Of a DNA stretch of 64,000 nucleotides, positions 29,074-37,007 are shown one piece after another. This DNA comes from Thiopseudomonas acetoxidans (GTDB lineage: Bacteria; Pseudomonadota; Gammaproteobacteria; Pseudomonadales; Pseudomonadaceae). The DNA is taken from contig NZ_JAUCDY010000008.1 in the NCBI RefSeq assembly GCF_030362935.1, forward strand, positions 50,563 through 114,562, in the 5' to 3' direction. The position numbers and the translations under genes are program-made. The stretch's first letter is position 1; each line of letters opens with the position of its first letter. Under the pieces are notes generated by a model that did not search any database, was not told where the DNA came from, and saw nothing but the letters and a program-made list of their open reading frames with translations.

Positions 29074-29757
29074 GTGAAAAATAAAAGTTTAGTTTTTTTG
29101 TTGGCAGCCACCGTGCTGTCTGGTTGTGGAACATTACGCCCGTCGATTCCGGTGGTTGATTCAGGTTCGCCGGTTACGCCTGGGGTTATGCGTGATAGGG
29201 ATGCACGACAGGGTGCAGTGGTTACTGATTCGCGCAATGAGGCGCCGGTAGCTTACGGTGCTCCTGAAAGCCAGTATGTGAAACCTGAAACCGTTTACAC
29301 GCCCAGCGCGCCGATTCTTGGCGAAGAGTTTGATGCGCCCTTGCATACGCCCGAGTCAATCTTTGAGAGCACCGCGCCCTCTACGCCCACACCTATTGCG
29401 GCTGAGCAGCAGACTAGTGCTGTGGTGACGCAAATTGAACCGCCGGTGCTGGCATTGCTCAGCACCGCGCAGCAGCAACAAAATCAGGGTGACCTTAATG
29501 GCGCTGCTGCCAGTCTAGAGCGTGCTCAACGTATCGCACCGCGTGAGCCACAAGTGCTATACCGCTTAGCAGAAGTACGCTTGGCTCAAGGCGATGCGCA
29601 GCAAGCAGAGCAGATTGCACAGCGTGGTCTAAGCCTCAGTTCAGGACGCCCAGCACTGCAAGCGGGATTGTGGGATCTGATTGCCGAGACGCGTGAAAAA
29701 CGTGGTGATGCGGCAGGTGCTGCACAGGCGCGCCAAAGAGCACGGATTAGTCTGTAA
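29074..29757 (+). CDS. TPR-containing outer-membrane lipoprotein
   Basis: A 227-residue secreted lipoprotein. Signal peptide with lipobox LSGC (Cys near residue 17), a Pro/Thr-rich linker, then a tetratricopeptide region (about 125-225; GDLNGAAASLERAQRIAP and a second repeat). GTG start at 29074 with AGAGGA upstream. It lies 16 bases after mrcB and 1 base overlaps the next gene. Its position next to PBP1B suggests a role in cell-wall synthesis, perhaps as a PBP1B partner; that is inference from context. Confidence 0.8.
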   Translation: MKNKSLVFLLAATVLSGCGTLRPSIPVVDSGSPVTPGVMRDRDARQGAVVTDSRNEAPVAYGAPESQYVKPETVYTPSAPILGEEFDAPLHTPESIFESTAPSTPTPIAAEQQTSAVVTQIEPPVLALLSTAQQQQNQGDLNGAAASLERAQRIAPREPQVLYRLAEVRLAQGDAQQAEQIAQRGLSLSSGRPALQAGLWDLIAETREKRGDAAGAAQARQRARISL

Positions 29758-30080
29758 TGCGTGAGTTATCTTCTTTGGCGGATTGTTTGCACTGTATTGA
29801 GCAGCAATTGCGCGAGCTGGGTTGGTGGACACAAAGCCCGCCCAATGAGCAAGCACTGCTCAGTCAAGAGCCGTTTTGTATAGATACGCTGACGTTCGAA
29901 CAGTGGTTGCAATGGGTTTTGTTGCCGCGGATGCGGATCGTGCTAGAAAAACAAGTCCCCTTGCCAAGCCAGTCGGCTATTGCGGAAATGGCTGATGTGG
30001 TTTATGCAGAACAGCTAGGCCAGACAGTGGCTTTGCGCCGAGCCATCAAGCAATTTGATCGTCTTATCAATAAAGGCTGA
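29757..30080 (+). CDS. YqcC-family protein (DUF446)
   Basis: Small cytoplasmic protein of 107 residues. YqcC-like features are the conserved motifs PFCIDTLTFEQWLQWVLLPR and the C-terminal helix ending in LIKQFD-type residues. Overlaps the preceding lipoprotein stop (TAATG). YqcC is often next to the pseudouridine synthase TruC gene, which is absent here. Function unknown. Confidence 0.85.
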   Translation: MRELSSLADCLHCIEQQLRELGWWTQSPPNEQALLSQEPFCIDTLTFEQWLQWVLLPRMRIVLEKQVPLPSQSAIAEMADVVYAEQLGQTVALRRAIKQFDRLINKG

Positions 30081-30227
30081 CGCATTTCCATTAACTCTGC
30101 ATAACAGTCTTATTACGCACAATAAAAAGCACAGCAGCGAATGCGTGTGCTTGTGCATTGCAGGTCGACCGGTTAAGGGGGCGAGTCCAGCCTTGCGCGT
30201 CAACCTACAAATTGTGGGGGTGTTTGC

Positions 30228-30656
30228 TTAGGGTCGATGTTGTTGTTTAAGCAGGTCGCGTATTTCGGTCAGCAATTGCTCTTGCGCGGTGATTTCTGGC
30301 TCAGCGGCTGGCTCCTCTGCAGCGGGCTCTTCAGCTGCTTTTTCGTGCTTGAGCTTGTTAATGGCTTTAATGCCCATGAACATAGCAAAAGCAACAATGA
30401 TGAAGTCGATCACCGTCTGGATAAACTTGCCGTAAGCGATTATCACCGCTGGTAAATCACCTTCTGCTGCTTTAAGGGTGATGGCTAAATCGGAAAAGTC
30501 GACTCCACCGATAAGAATGCCCAGTGGCGGCATGATGACGTCACCGACAAATGAGGTGACGATTTTACCAAAAGCGGCACCAATGATGATACCTACAGCC
30601 ATGTCGACAACGTTGCCTTTTACAGCAAAGGTTTTGAACTCACTTAAAATACTCAT
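30228..30656 (-). CDS. mscL: Large-conductance mechanosensitive channel MscL
   Basis: Pentameric emergency osmotic-release channel. It has 142 residues: N-terminal amphipathic FKTFAVKGNVVDMAVG, TM1 with the gate region (GIIIGAAFGKIVTSFVGD), a periplasmic loop, TM2, then an Ala/Glu-rich cytoplasmic bundle (KHEKAAEEPAAEEPA). The start ATG on the minus strand at 30656 is the natural one. Monocistronic. Confidence 0.97.
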   Translation of the reverse strand: MSILSEFKTFAVKGNVVDMAVGIIIGAAFGKIVTSFVGDVIMPPLGILIGGVDFSDLAITLKAAEGDLPAVIIAYGKFIQTVIDFIIVAFAMFMGIKAINKLKHEKAAEEPAAEEPAAEPEITAQEQLLTEIRDLLKQQHRP

Positions 30657-30838
30657 GCGTTTATTCTCTTTCGTTGGTTAGAATAAGGAATCAGTGCTTG
30701 CATAAACAAACTACCGGCGACTTGTTAGTCTGATTTGATTACAGCATTATGCCTTATTTATTTTGCAAAAAGCAGCTGGTTGCGCGGAAAATCGAGCGTG
30801 ATTAAAGGCATTAAATTGAGTGGTTTTAGAGCGCAGAA

Positions 30839-30859
30839 ACCGCACTTTAAACGTGCGGT
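30839..30859 (-). terminator. Probable ispB terminator
   Basis: Seven-bp perfect stem ACCGCAC/GTGCGGT, 13 bases past the ispB stop. On the minus strand it is followed by TTTC, a short T run. A weak but well-placed terminator. Confidence 0.5.
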
Positions 30860-30871
30860 GAGGTGTAGGGC

Positions 30872-31840
30872 CTACTTGGTTCGCTGAACAGCAAACTGAG
30901 CGAGTTCAATCAGAGCCGTCTTGTATTCAGACTCAGGCAGTGGGGCTAAGCACTGGATAGCATTATCTGCATATTCTTGTGCTAAGCGTGCGGTGTAGGT
31001 CAAAGCGCCGCTGTCGTGAACAGCCTGTCGAATAGGCTCGAAATTCTCTGTGCCGCCTTTTTGAATGGCGGTACGTACTAGGGCTGCTTGTTCGGCAGTA
31101 CCGCTACGCATGGTGACGATGAGCGGTAGGGTGGGTTTGCCTTCGGCTAAGTCATCACCCACGTTTTTGCCTAGAGAGTCAGCGTCACCCTGATAGTCCA
31201 ACAGATCATCAACCAGCTGGAATGCAATGCCTAGGCGGTCGCCATATAAACGCAGTGCTTCGGCTTGTTCTGGCGGAGCATTGGCCAGCACAGCTGCACT
31301 ATGGGTGGAGGCTTCAAATAGCATGGCGGTTTTACCGCGAATGACTTGCATGTAAATTTCTTCGGTGGTGCTGGCGTCGCGTATTTTGGTGAGCTGTAAC
31401 ACTTCACCTTCGGCGATAACGCAGGTGGCGTGAGCGATAATTTGCATAACCGGTAAAGAAGCCAAGCGCACCATCATTTCAAAGGAGCGTGCGTATAAAA
31501 AATCGCCCACTAATACGCTTGGTGCATTACCCCAGTTAGCATTAGCGGTAGCACGCCCACGGCGCATATCGGACTTATCCACTACGTCATCGTGCAATAG
31601 TGTTGAGGTGTGTAGAAACTCAATCACAGCGGCCAGCAAACAAAGATCTTCATCACTTTTATTCAGCGCTTTACCAGCGAGCAGCACCAATAATGGACGT
31701 AAACGTTTACCGCCAGCGGAAACGATATAATCGCCAATTTTTTCTACCAAAGGTACTTGGGAGACAAGCTGCTGTTTTATAAGGCTATCGACCTTAGCAA
31801 AGTCCTCAGTGACGACGCGATAAAAGCTCTGTGGTTGCAT
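30872..31840 (-). CDS. ispB: Octaprenyl (polyprenyl) diphosphate synthase IspB
   Basis: Builds the long isoprenoid side chain of ubiquinone. It has 322 residues. First Asp-rich motif LLHDDVVDKSDMRRG near residue 80 and second LVDDLLDYQGD near 208. Divergent from rplU-rpmA-obgE, the usual gammaproteobacterial arrangement. Confidence 0.97.
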   Translation of the reverse strand: MQPQSFYRVVTEDFAKVDSLIKQQLVSQVPLVEKIGDYIVSAGGKRLRPLLVLLAGKALNKSDEDLCLLAAVIEFLHTSTLLHDDVVDKSDMRRGRATANANWGNAPSVLVGDFLYARSFEMMVRLASLPVMQIIAHATCVIAEGEVLQLTKIRDASTTEEIYMQVIRGKTAMLFEASTHSAAVLANAPPEQAEALRLYGDRLGIAFQLVDDLLDYQGDADSLGKNVGDDLAEGKPTLPLIVTMRSGTAEQAALVRTAIQKGGTENFEPIRQAVHDSGALTYTARLAQEYADNAIQCLAPLPESEYKTALIELAQFAVQRTK

Positions 31841-31922
31841 GATTTTTTGAAGCTCCTAATAGACTGCACTGAATGCTAGGTGGAGGTATACAATAAGTCA
31901 AGAAAAGTCGCTTGTCAGGGGC

Positions 31923-31951
31923 TTGCTTAGTATTGCAGTCTTGCGTACAAT
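31923..31951 (+). promoter_or_regulatory. Promoter of rplU-rpmA
   Basis: -35 TTGCTT (31923-31928), 17-base spacer, -10 TACAAT (31946-31951). It would give a leader of about 170 bases before rplU. Within that leader no confident terminator or aptamer is seen, only A/T-rich inverted pieces such as GCAATTGTTAATTGC. Confidence 0.65.
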
Positions 31952-32130
31952 TCGCGCCCTGAACTTTAAGGAATAAAGGCGCTGTCTGTTTGGGCAAAAC
32001 CTGCATTCTGTTAACTAGGCAAACCTGCCTTACGCAATTGTTAATTGCCTTAATCCAGCACTTAACAGCCATGCCAAGCGATACTAATACAGATAAAGCC
32101 TTGGGTGAGCAGGAATTACGGAGATAAAAT

Positions 32131-32442
32131 ATGTACGCAGTTATTGTAACTGGTGGTAAGCAGTACAAGGTCGCTGAAGGCGATTACTTGAAAATTGAAA
32201 AGCTGGAAGAAGCAACCGGCGCAAATATTACTTTTGACCGAGTATTACTGGTCGGCAACGGCGAAGAAGTGCAGGTCGGTGCTCCTGTTGTTGATGGTGC
32301 AAAGGTTACTGCAGAAGTTATTGCGCAGGGCCGTCACGACAAAATTCGTATTATCAAGTTTCGTCGTCGTAAGCACAGCATGAAGCGTCAGGGCCACCGT
32401 CAGTGGTTCACTGAAATCAAAATCACTGGTATTCAAGCCTAA
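32131..32442 (+). CDS. rplU: 50S ribosomal protein L21
   Basis: 23S rRNA-binding ribosomal protein. It has 103 residues beginning MYAVIVTGGKQYKVAEGDYL, with the family signature IRIIKFRRRKHSMKRQGHRQ at residues ~72-91. GGAG lies just upstream of ATG 32131. The long upstream leader may carry autoregulation. rpmA follows after 32 bases. Confidence 0.98.
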   Translation: MYAVIVTGGKQYKVAEGDYLKIEKLEEATGANITFDRVLLVGNGEEVQVGAPVVDGAKVTAEVIAQGRHDKIRIIKFRRRKHSMKRQGHRQWFTEIKITGIQA

Positions 32443-32474
32443 GCGCTTGAGATTTCTACAGGAGAACTGAACTC

Positions 32475-32732
32475 ATGGCAACGAAAAAAGCTGGCGGTAG
32501 TACCCGCAACGGTCGCGACTCGGAATCGAAACGCTTAGGCGTGAAAATGTACGGCGGCCAAGCAGTTAAAGCAGGAAACATTATCGTGCGTCAGCGCGGT
32601 ACAGAATTCCACCCTGGCTACGGTGTAGGCATGGGCAAGGATCACACGCTGTTTGCTAAGCAAGAAGGTGTGATTAAGTTTGAAGTTAAGGGTGCATTTA
32701 ACCGCCGCTACGTAAGTGTAGTGACTGCTTAA
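32475..32732 (+). CDS. rpmA: 50S ribosomal protein L27
   Basis: Its N-terminus reaches the peptidyl-transferase centre. It has 85 residues beginning MATKKAGGSTRNGRDSESKR, the gammaproteobacterial form without a cleaved leader. Preceded by AGGAGA. Followed by a strong terminator. Confidence 0.98.
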   Translation: MATKKAGGSTRNGRDSESKRLGVKMYGGQAVKAGNIIVRQRGTEFHPGYGVGMGKDHTLFAKQEGVIKFEVKGAFNRRYVSVVTA

Positions 32733-32744
32733 ATAATCCATAAC

Positions 32745-32777
32745 AAAAAAGCCCTGTCAGTTTGACGGGGCTTTTTT
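32745..32777 (+). terminator. Terminator after rpmA
   Basis: Fifteen-pair stem from AAAAAAGCCCTGTCA and TGACGGGGCTTTTTT (one G-T pair), loop GTT, with the T run in the 3' arm. It separates rplU-rpmA from obgE, and the A-rich 5' arm makes it potentially bidirectional. Confidence 0.92.
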
Positions 32778-32893
32778 GTTTTTGCCAAGGCTAAATGGCG
32801 GCAAAAACGTTATTTTTTATAGGCTCTTTAAGGCGGACTTTATGGGTTTGCTGTATCCTGCGCGTAAGCGCTTTAAGAGCGTAGGGGATCTTT

Positions 32894-34105
32894 ATGAAGT
32901 TCGTTGATGAAGTTTTAATTAGTGTTAAAGCGGGCGATGGCGGCAATGGCTGCATGAGTTTTCGCCGTGAAAAGTTTATTGAATTTGGTGGCCCTAATGG
33001 AGGCGACGGCGGTGATGGCGGCTCGGTGTTTTTAGAGGCTGACCATAACCATAACACACTGTTGGATTACCGCTATAAACGCAAGTTTAATGCCCAGCGT
33101 GGAGAGAACGGTCGTGGTAGCGACTGTACCGGTGCTAAGGGTGAGGACTTGATCCTTAAAGTACCTGTTGGCACAACTGTGATTGATGCGGATACGCAAG
33201 AGGTGATTGGCGACCTACTTGAAGATGGTCAGCGTTTGCTGGTGGCGCAAGGGGGATGGCATGGTTTAGGCAACACCCGCTTTAAATCCAGCACCAATCG
33301 CGCGCCGCGCCAAACCTCTGACGGTACAGCAGGTGAAGCGCGCAATTTGAAATTGGAATTGAAGGTGTTGGCGGATGTGGGATTACTTGGTTTACCCAAC
33401 GCGGGTAAAAGTAGCTTTATTCGTTCTGTCTCTGCGGCCAAGCCTAAAGTGGCGGATTATCCTTTCACCACACTGGTGCCTAATTTGGGGGTTGTTAGTG
33501 TAGGTGGTTATAAAACCTTTGTGGTAGCTGATATCCCAGGTCTTATCGAAGGCGCTGCCGAGGGCGCAGGATTGGGGATACGCTTTCTCAAACATTTAAC
33601 ACGTACGCGTTTGTTGTTGCACATTGTTGATTTGGCGCCTATTGACCAAAGCGACCCAGCCGAAGCCGCGCAGGTTATTGTGGATGAGATTGAAGCCTTT
33701 AGCCCGTCCTTGGCAGAGCGTGACCGCTGGTTGGTACTCAACAAGATTGATCAGCTTCTAGATGATGAGCGTGAAGAGCGCAAGCAAGCTGTGATTGAGC
33801 AGCTTGGTTGGGAAGGTCCCGTATTTATGATTTCCGCATTGGATCATGAAGGCACTAAGGAACTCAGTCAGGCGATTATGCGCTATCTGGATGAGCGTGA
33901 TTTACGCTTAGCTGAAGATGAAGAGTACAAAGAGTATCTAACCGATCTGGATCAGCGTATCGAAGATGAAGGCCGCGCTCGTTTGCAAGCTTTGGATGAC
34001 CAACGTGCCTTGCGTCGAGCTGGTGTTAAGGCTGCCGATGACGCAGAAGAGGATGATTGGGATGAAGACGATGAAGACGCAGCAGAAGTTTTCTATGTCA
34101 GATAG
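32894..34105 (+). CDS. obgE: GTPase ObgE/CgtA
   Basis: Essential GTPase of late 50S assembly and stringent-response signalling. It has 403 residues. The glycine-rich Obg fold (about 1-158; GPNGGDGGDGGS) is followed by a G domain with G1 GLPNAGKSS near 166, G3 DIPGLIEGA near 213 and G4 NKID near 283. The C-terminal tail is strongly acidic (DDAEEDDWDEDDEDA), common in this family. Confidence 0.98.
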   Translation: MKFVDEVLISVKAGDGGNGCMSFRREKFIEFGGPNGGDGGDGGSVFLEADHNHNTLLDYRYKRKFNAQRGENGRGSDCTGAKGEDLILKVPVGTTVIDADTQEVIGDLLEDGQRLLVAQGGWHGLGNTRFKSSTNRAPRQTSDGTAGEARNLKLELKVLADVGLLGLPNAGKSSFIRSVSAAKPKVADYPFTTLVPNLGVVSVGGYKTFVVADIPGLIEGAAEGAGLGIRFLKHLTRTRLLLHIVDLAPIDQSDPAEAAQVIVDEIEAFSPSLAERDRWLVLNKIDQLLDDEREERKQAVIEQLGWEGPVFMISALDHEGTKELSQAIMRYLDERDLRLAEDEEYKEYLTDLDQRIEDEGRARLQALDDQRALRRAGVKAADDAEEDDWDEDDEDAAEVFYVR

Positions 34106-34172
34106 CACCTTGGTTTAGGGTGTCATCGCTGCGGTACGCCCTTCAGAACAAATAGTTTTTGGAACGTTTTTT

Positions 34173-35294
34173 ATGCGTGAACAGGTAACTCAAGCCCAGC
34201 GTTGGGTGGTAAAAATTGGCAGTGCATTGTTAACCGCTGATGGTCGCGGACTGGATCGCAATGCTATGGCTGTTTGGGTGCGTCAGCTGGTGGCGCTACG
34301 CCAAGCAGGTATAGATTTGGTGTTGGTGTCTTCCGGAGCTGTGGCGGCGGGCATGAGCCGTCTAGGCTGGTTGGAGCGCCCCAGTGCCATTAATGAGTTG
34401 CAAGCGGCGGCGGCAGTTGGGCAGATGAGCTTGGTTAAAGCGTGGGAAAGCAGCTTTGCTGAGCACAACGAGCGTACCGCGCAGATACTGCTCACCCATG
34501 ATGATCTATCGGATCGTAAACGCTATTTGAATGCTCGCAACACCCTAACCACTTTGTTGGGTCTTGGGGTAGTACCTGTCATTAATGAAAACGATACCGT
34601 TGCCACTGATGAAATTCGTTTTGGTGATAACGATACGTTAGCTGCCTTGGTAGCCAATCTTGTTGAAGCGGATTTGCTCGTCATTCTGACCGACCGTGAT
34701 GGTATGTATGATGCGGATCCACGCAATAACCCACAGGCACAGGTGATTGTGCAGGCGCGTGCCGAAGATCCAAGCTTAGATAACGCAGCCGGCGGCAGTG
34801 CAGGTGCTCTGGGACGTGGTGGCATGCAAACCAAATTACGGGCTGCTCGTTTAGCCGCTCGTTCAGGGGCGAATACAATTATTGTTGGTGGCAGCATCGA
34901 ACGCGTTATTGACCGTCTCAAAGAGGGTGAAGCGTTGGGTACATTGCTTACGGCTGATCAGTGCCGGGAAACCGCCCGCAAGCAATGGTTGGCGGGTCAT
35001 TTACAAACGCGCGGTACACTGACGCTTGATGCAGGTGCGGTAAAAGCCCTGCTTGATGGACATAAAAGCCTGTTGCCTGTGGGTGTGGTGGCGGCGGAAG
35101 GTAAATTTCGCCGAGGCGAAATGGTGCTCTGTACTGATGAGCAGGGGCGAGAGATTGCGCGCGGATTAGTCAACTATAGCATCGAAGAAACCCGTAAGAT
35201 TATGCGCCATAGCTCTGAAGAACTCAGTTTAATACTGGGTCATGCCGCAGCAGAAGAAGAATTAATACATCGAGATAATTTGCTGGTTATGTAA
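34173..35294 (+). CDS. proB: Glutamate 5-kinase ProB
   Basis: First step of proline synthesis, forming gamma-glutamyl phosphate. It has 373 residues: an amino-acid-kinase domain (WVVKIGSALLT, LVSSGAVAAG, NENDTVATDEIRFGDND, GRGGMQTKLRAA) and a C-terminal PUA domain from about 275. Proline feedback inhibition is expected for this architecture. proA is not adjacent in this window. Confidence 0.97.
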   Translation: MREQVTQAQRWVVKIGSALLTADGRGLDRNAMAVWVRQLVALRQAGIDLVLVSSGAVAAGMSRLGWLERPSAINELQAAAAVGQMSLVKAWESSFAEHNERTAQILLTHDDLSDRKRYLNARNTLTTLLGLGVVPVINENDTVATDEIRFGDNDTLAALVANLVEADLLVILTDRDGMYDADPRNNPQAQVIVQARAEDPSLDNAAGGSAGALGRGGMQTKLRAARLAARSGANTIIVGGSIERVIDRLKEGEALGTLLTADQCRETARKQWLAGHLQTRGTLTLDAGAVKALLDGHKSLLPVGVVAAEGKFRRGEMVLCTDEQGREIARGLVNYSIEETRKIMRHSSEELSLILGHAAAEEELIHRDNLLVM

Positions 35295-35400
35295 CAGCAA
35301 TAAGCAAGTTTATTGATGCTTTTATGAACTTGCAGTGACGCTTCGTCGTAGGGTTTTTCATGGTGTTACAATGAACGAACATATTTAAGAAGGTTTGCGC

Positions 35401-35982
35401 ATGAGTTTTTTTCTAGCCTCTATGTCACAGCGAAGACGTGAGTTATTGGGTCAGCTAGGTATCCCTTTCCAACTGATTAATGTTGATATTGATGAGCAGA
35501 AACGAGACAAAGAAACACCCATCAATTACGTAGAGCGTATGGCCAAAGAAAAAGCAGAGTTTGGTATTGCTTCTTTGGCTGATCAAGAAAATGCCGTTGT
35601 TTTAGCCGCAGACACCATCGTGGTGCAGGGCGATCAGGTGCTGGGTAAGCCCAAGGATGAGCAGCATGCTCAAGCAATGTTACGCTCATTGTCGGGGCGT
35701 TCGCATGTGGTAATGACTGCCTTTGCACTTAAAAATCAGCATAAAACCCGTATCCAAAGAGTGAATACCACTGTGTTTTTTCGCAACGTATTGGAAGCGG
35801 AAGTGGCTTGGTACTGGCAAACCGGCGAGCAACATGACAAGGCAGGCGGTTATGCCATTCAGGGCTTAGGTGGGGTTTTTGTTAGCAGCATTACGGGCAG
35901 CTATAGTTCTGTAGTGGGTCTACCCTTAGCTGAGTTGGTGACTTCGTTGCGTGAGTTTGGAATTGATTTTCCTAGCAAGTAA
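35401..35982 (+). CDS. Maf-family nucleoside triphosphate pyrophosphatase (YhdE-like)
   Basis: House-cleaning dTTP/UTP pyrophosphatase of the Maf family. ATG 35401 gives 193 residues; AAGAAGG lies upstream, and the in-frame TTG two codons earlier is rejected. Motifs are FLASMSQRRRELLGQLG (usual SxSxRR; here SMSQRR), VLAADTIVV with the catalytic Asp, GKPKD and a C-terminal AGGYAIQGLGG and GSYSSVVGLPL. The last two favour the YhdE (dTTP/UTP) subgroup. Confidence 0.9.
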   Translation: MSFFLASMSQRRRELLGQLGIPFQLINVDIDEQKRDKETPINYVERMAKEKAEFGIASLADQENAVVLAADTIVVQGDQVLGKPKDEQHAQAMLRSLSGRSHVVMTAFALKNQHKTRIQRVNTTVFFRNVLEAEVAWYWQTGEQHDKAGGYAIQGLGGVFVSSITGSYSSVVGLPLAELVTSLREFGIDFPSK

Positions 35983-36001
35983 AGATTAAGGAAGTTGTGG
36001 T

Positions 36002-36955
36002 ATGGAAAGTCTTAAAAATATATCAACAGATACACTCACAGCACCTACAGGTGACGATGAGAACCTCGTGTTACAAGCGCTGCTGCGTTCAAGTCGTTTC
36101 TCTTTTGTACTGTTGGCGCCTATTTGCGTGCTATTAGGGCTAGGCACAGCTTGGGGTACGATTGCTAGTGTCAATATAGGCATGCTGCTGTTGCTGTTTT
36201 TGGTGTCTGTATTGGCCCATATGAGTGTCAATTTGCTTAACGAGTATTTGGATTTTCAGTCAGGACTCGACCTGCATACTCAGCGTACTCCATTCAGTGG
36301 GGGTACGGGTTTTTTGCCGGAAAAACCGCAAGCCGCTCGTTATGTGCTCTGGCATGCTCTGGCGACCCTGTTGGCGACCTGTTTGATTGGCTGTTATTTG
36401 GTTTGGCAGGTTGGGATTTGGTTGCTGCCGTTAGGCATTGTGGGTGTGTTTCTAGTGTTAGCCTATACCTCGGTATTAAATCGCTTCGCTTTTCTGTGCT
36501 GGGCTGCGCCCGGGCTGGGCTTTGGCGGGGTTATGGTGTTAGGCGCTCACTATGTGTTAACCAGTCAGTTTAATAGCTCAGTATTTTGTGCCTCGTTGGT
36601 CGTTTTTTTCTTGGTCAATAACTTATTACTACTGAATCAGTTTCCCGACATAGCAGCAGATCGCCAAGCGGGCAGACGTCATTTACTGGTTAGGTATGGA
36701 GTGAAGTCTGGCGTGTATGCGTATGGGCTGGGAACCCTTGTGGTGCCTGTGATTGTTGTTGCAGCGGTGATCAATGCAGTGTGGCCGGTTTGGGCTTTAA
36801 CGGCACTGATACCTTGGGCTTTTAGCCTGTTTTCTTTATTGACAGCGTGGCGTTACGGCGAGCGGTTAGCGGAACATACACCCGCGATGGCCGCCAATGT
36901 CGTGGCAACACTGCTGGTTCCTAGTGTGTTGACAGCAGTTTTAGTTCTGGCTTAA
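36002..36955 (+). CDS. UbiA-superfamily prenyltransferase (MenA-like)
   Basis: Polytopic membrane prenyltransferase, 317 residues, with about eight hydrophobic segments. The first Asp-rich motif is NEYLDFQSGLD near residue 79, followed by GGTGFLP. The second is NQFPDIAADRQAGR near residue 216. The N-x-x-x-D-x-x-x-x-x-D spacing and the GGTG sequence resemble 1,4-dihydroxy-2-naphthoate prenyltransferases more than UbiA. No other menaquinone gene is near, so the substrate is open. Good Shine-Dalgarno AAGGAAG before ATG 36002. Confidence 0.75.
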   Translation: MESLKNISTDTLTAPTGDDENLVLQALLRSSRFSFVLLAPICVLLGLGTAWGTIASVNIGMLLLLFLVSVLAHMSVNLLNEYLDFQSGLDLHTQRTPFSGGTGFLPEKPQAARYVLWHALATLLATCLIGCYLVWQVGIWLLPLGIVGVFLVLAYTSVLNRFAFLCWAAPGLGFGGVMVLGAHYVLTSQFNSSVFCASLVVFFLVNNLLLLNQFPDIAADRQAGRRHLLVRYGVKSGVYAYGLGTLVVPVIVVAAVINAVWPVWALTALIPWAFSLFSLLTAWRYGERLAEHTPAMAANVVATLLVPSVLTAVLVLA

Positions 36956-36961
36956 ACGCTT

Positions 36962-37000
36962 CAGTAAAGGATGTGCAGGAGTCTCGCACATCCTTTACTG
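36962..37000. terminator. 15-bp perfect hairpin between convergent genes
   Basis: CAGTAAAGGATGTGC (36962-36976) pairs perfectly with GCACATCCTTTACTG (36986-37000), 9-base loop. It lies between the ends of the prenyltransferase gene (+) and prc (-). Neither side has a T tract, so it may protect both mRNA 3' ends rather than act as a classical terminator. Confidence 0.55.
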
Positions 37001-37007
37001 CAGTCGA

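Noticed and set aside
30081..30227. Possible tRNA-like or small gene between the YqcC gene and mscL
   Set aside because: Some GC-rich pieces resemble tRNA arms, but no consistent fold or ORF is present.
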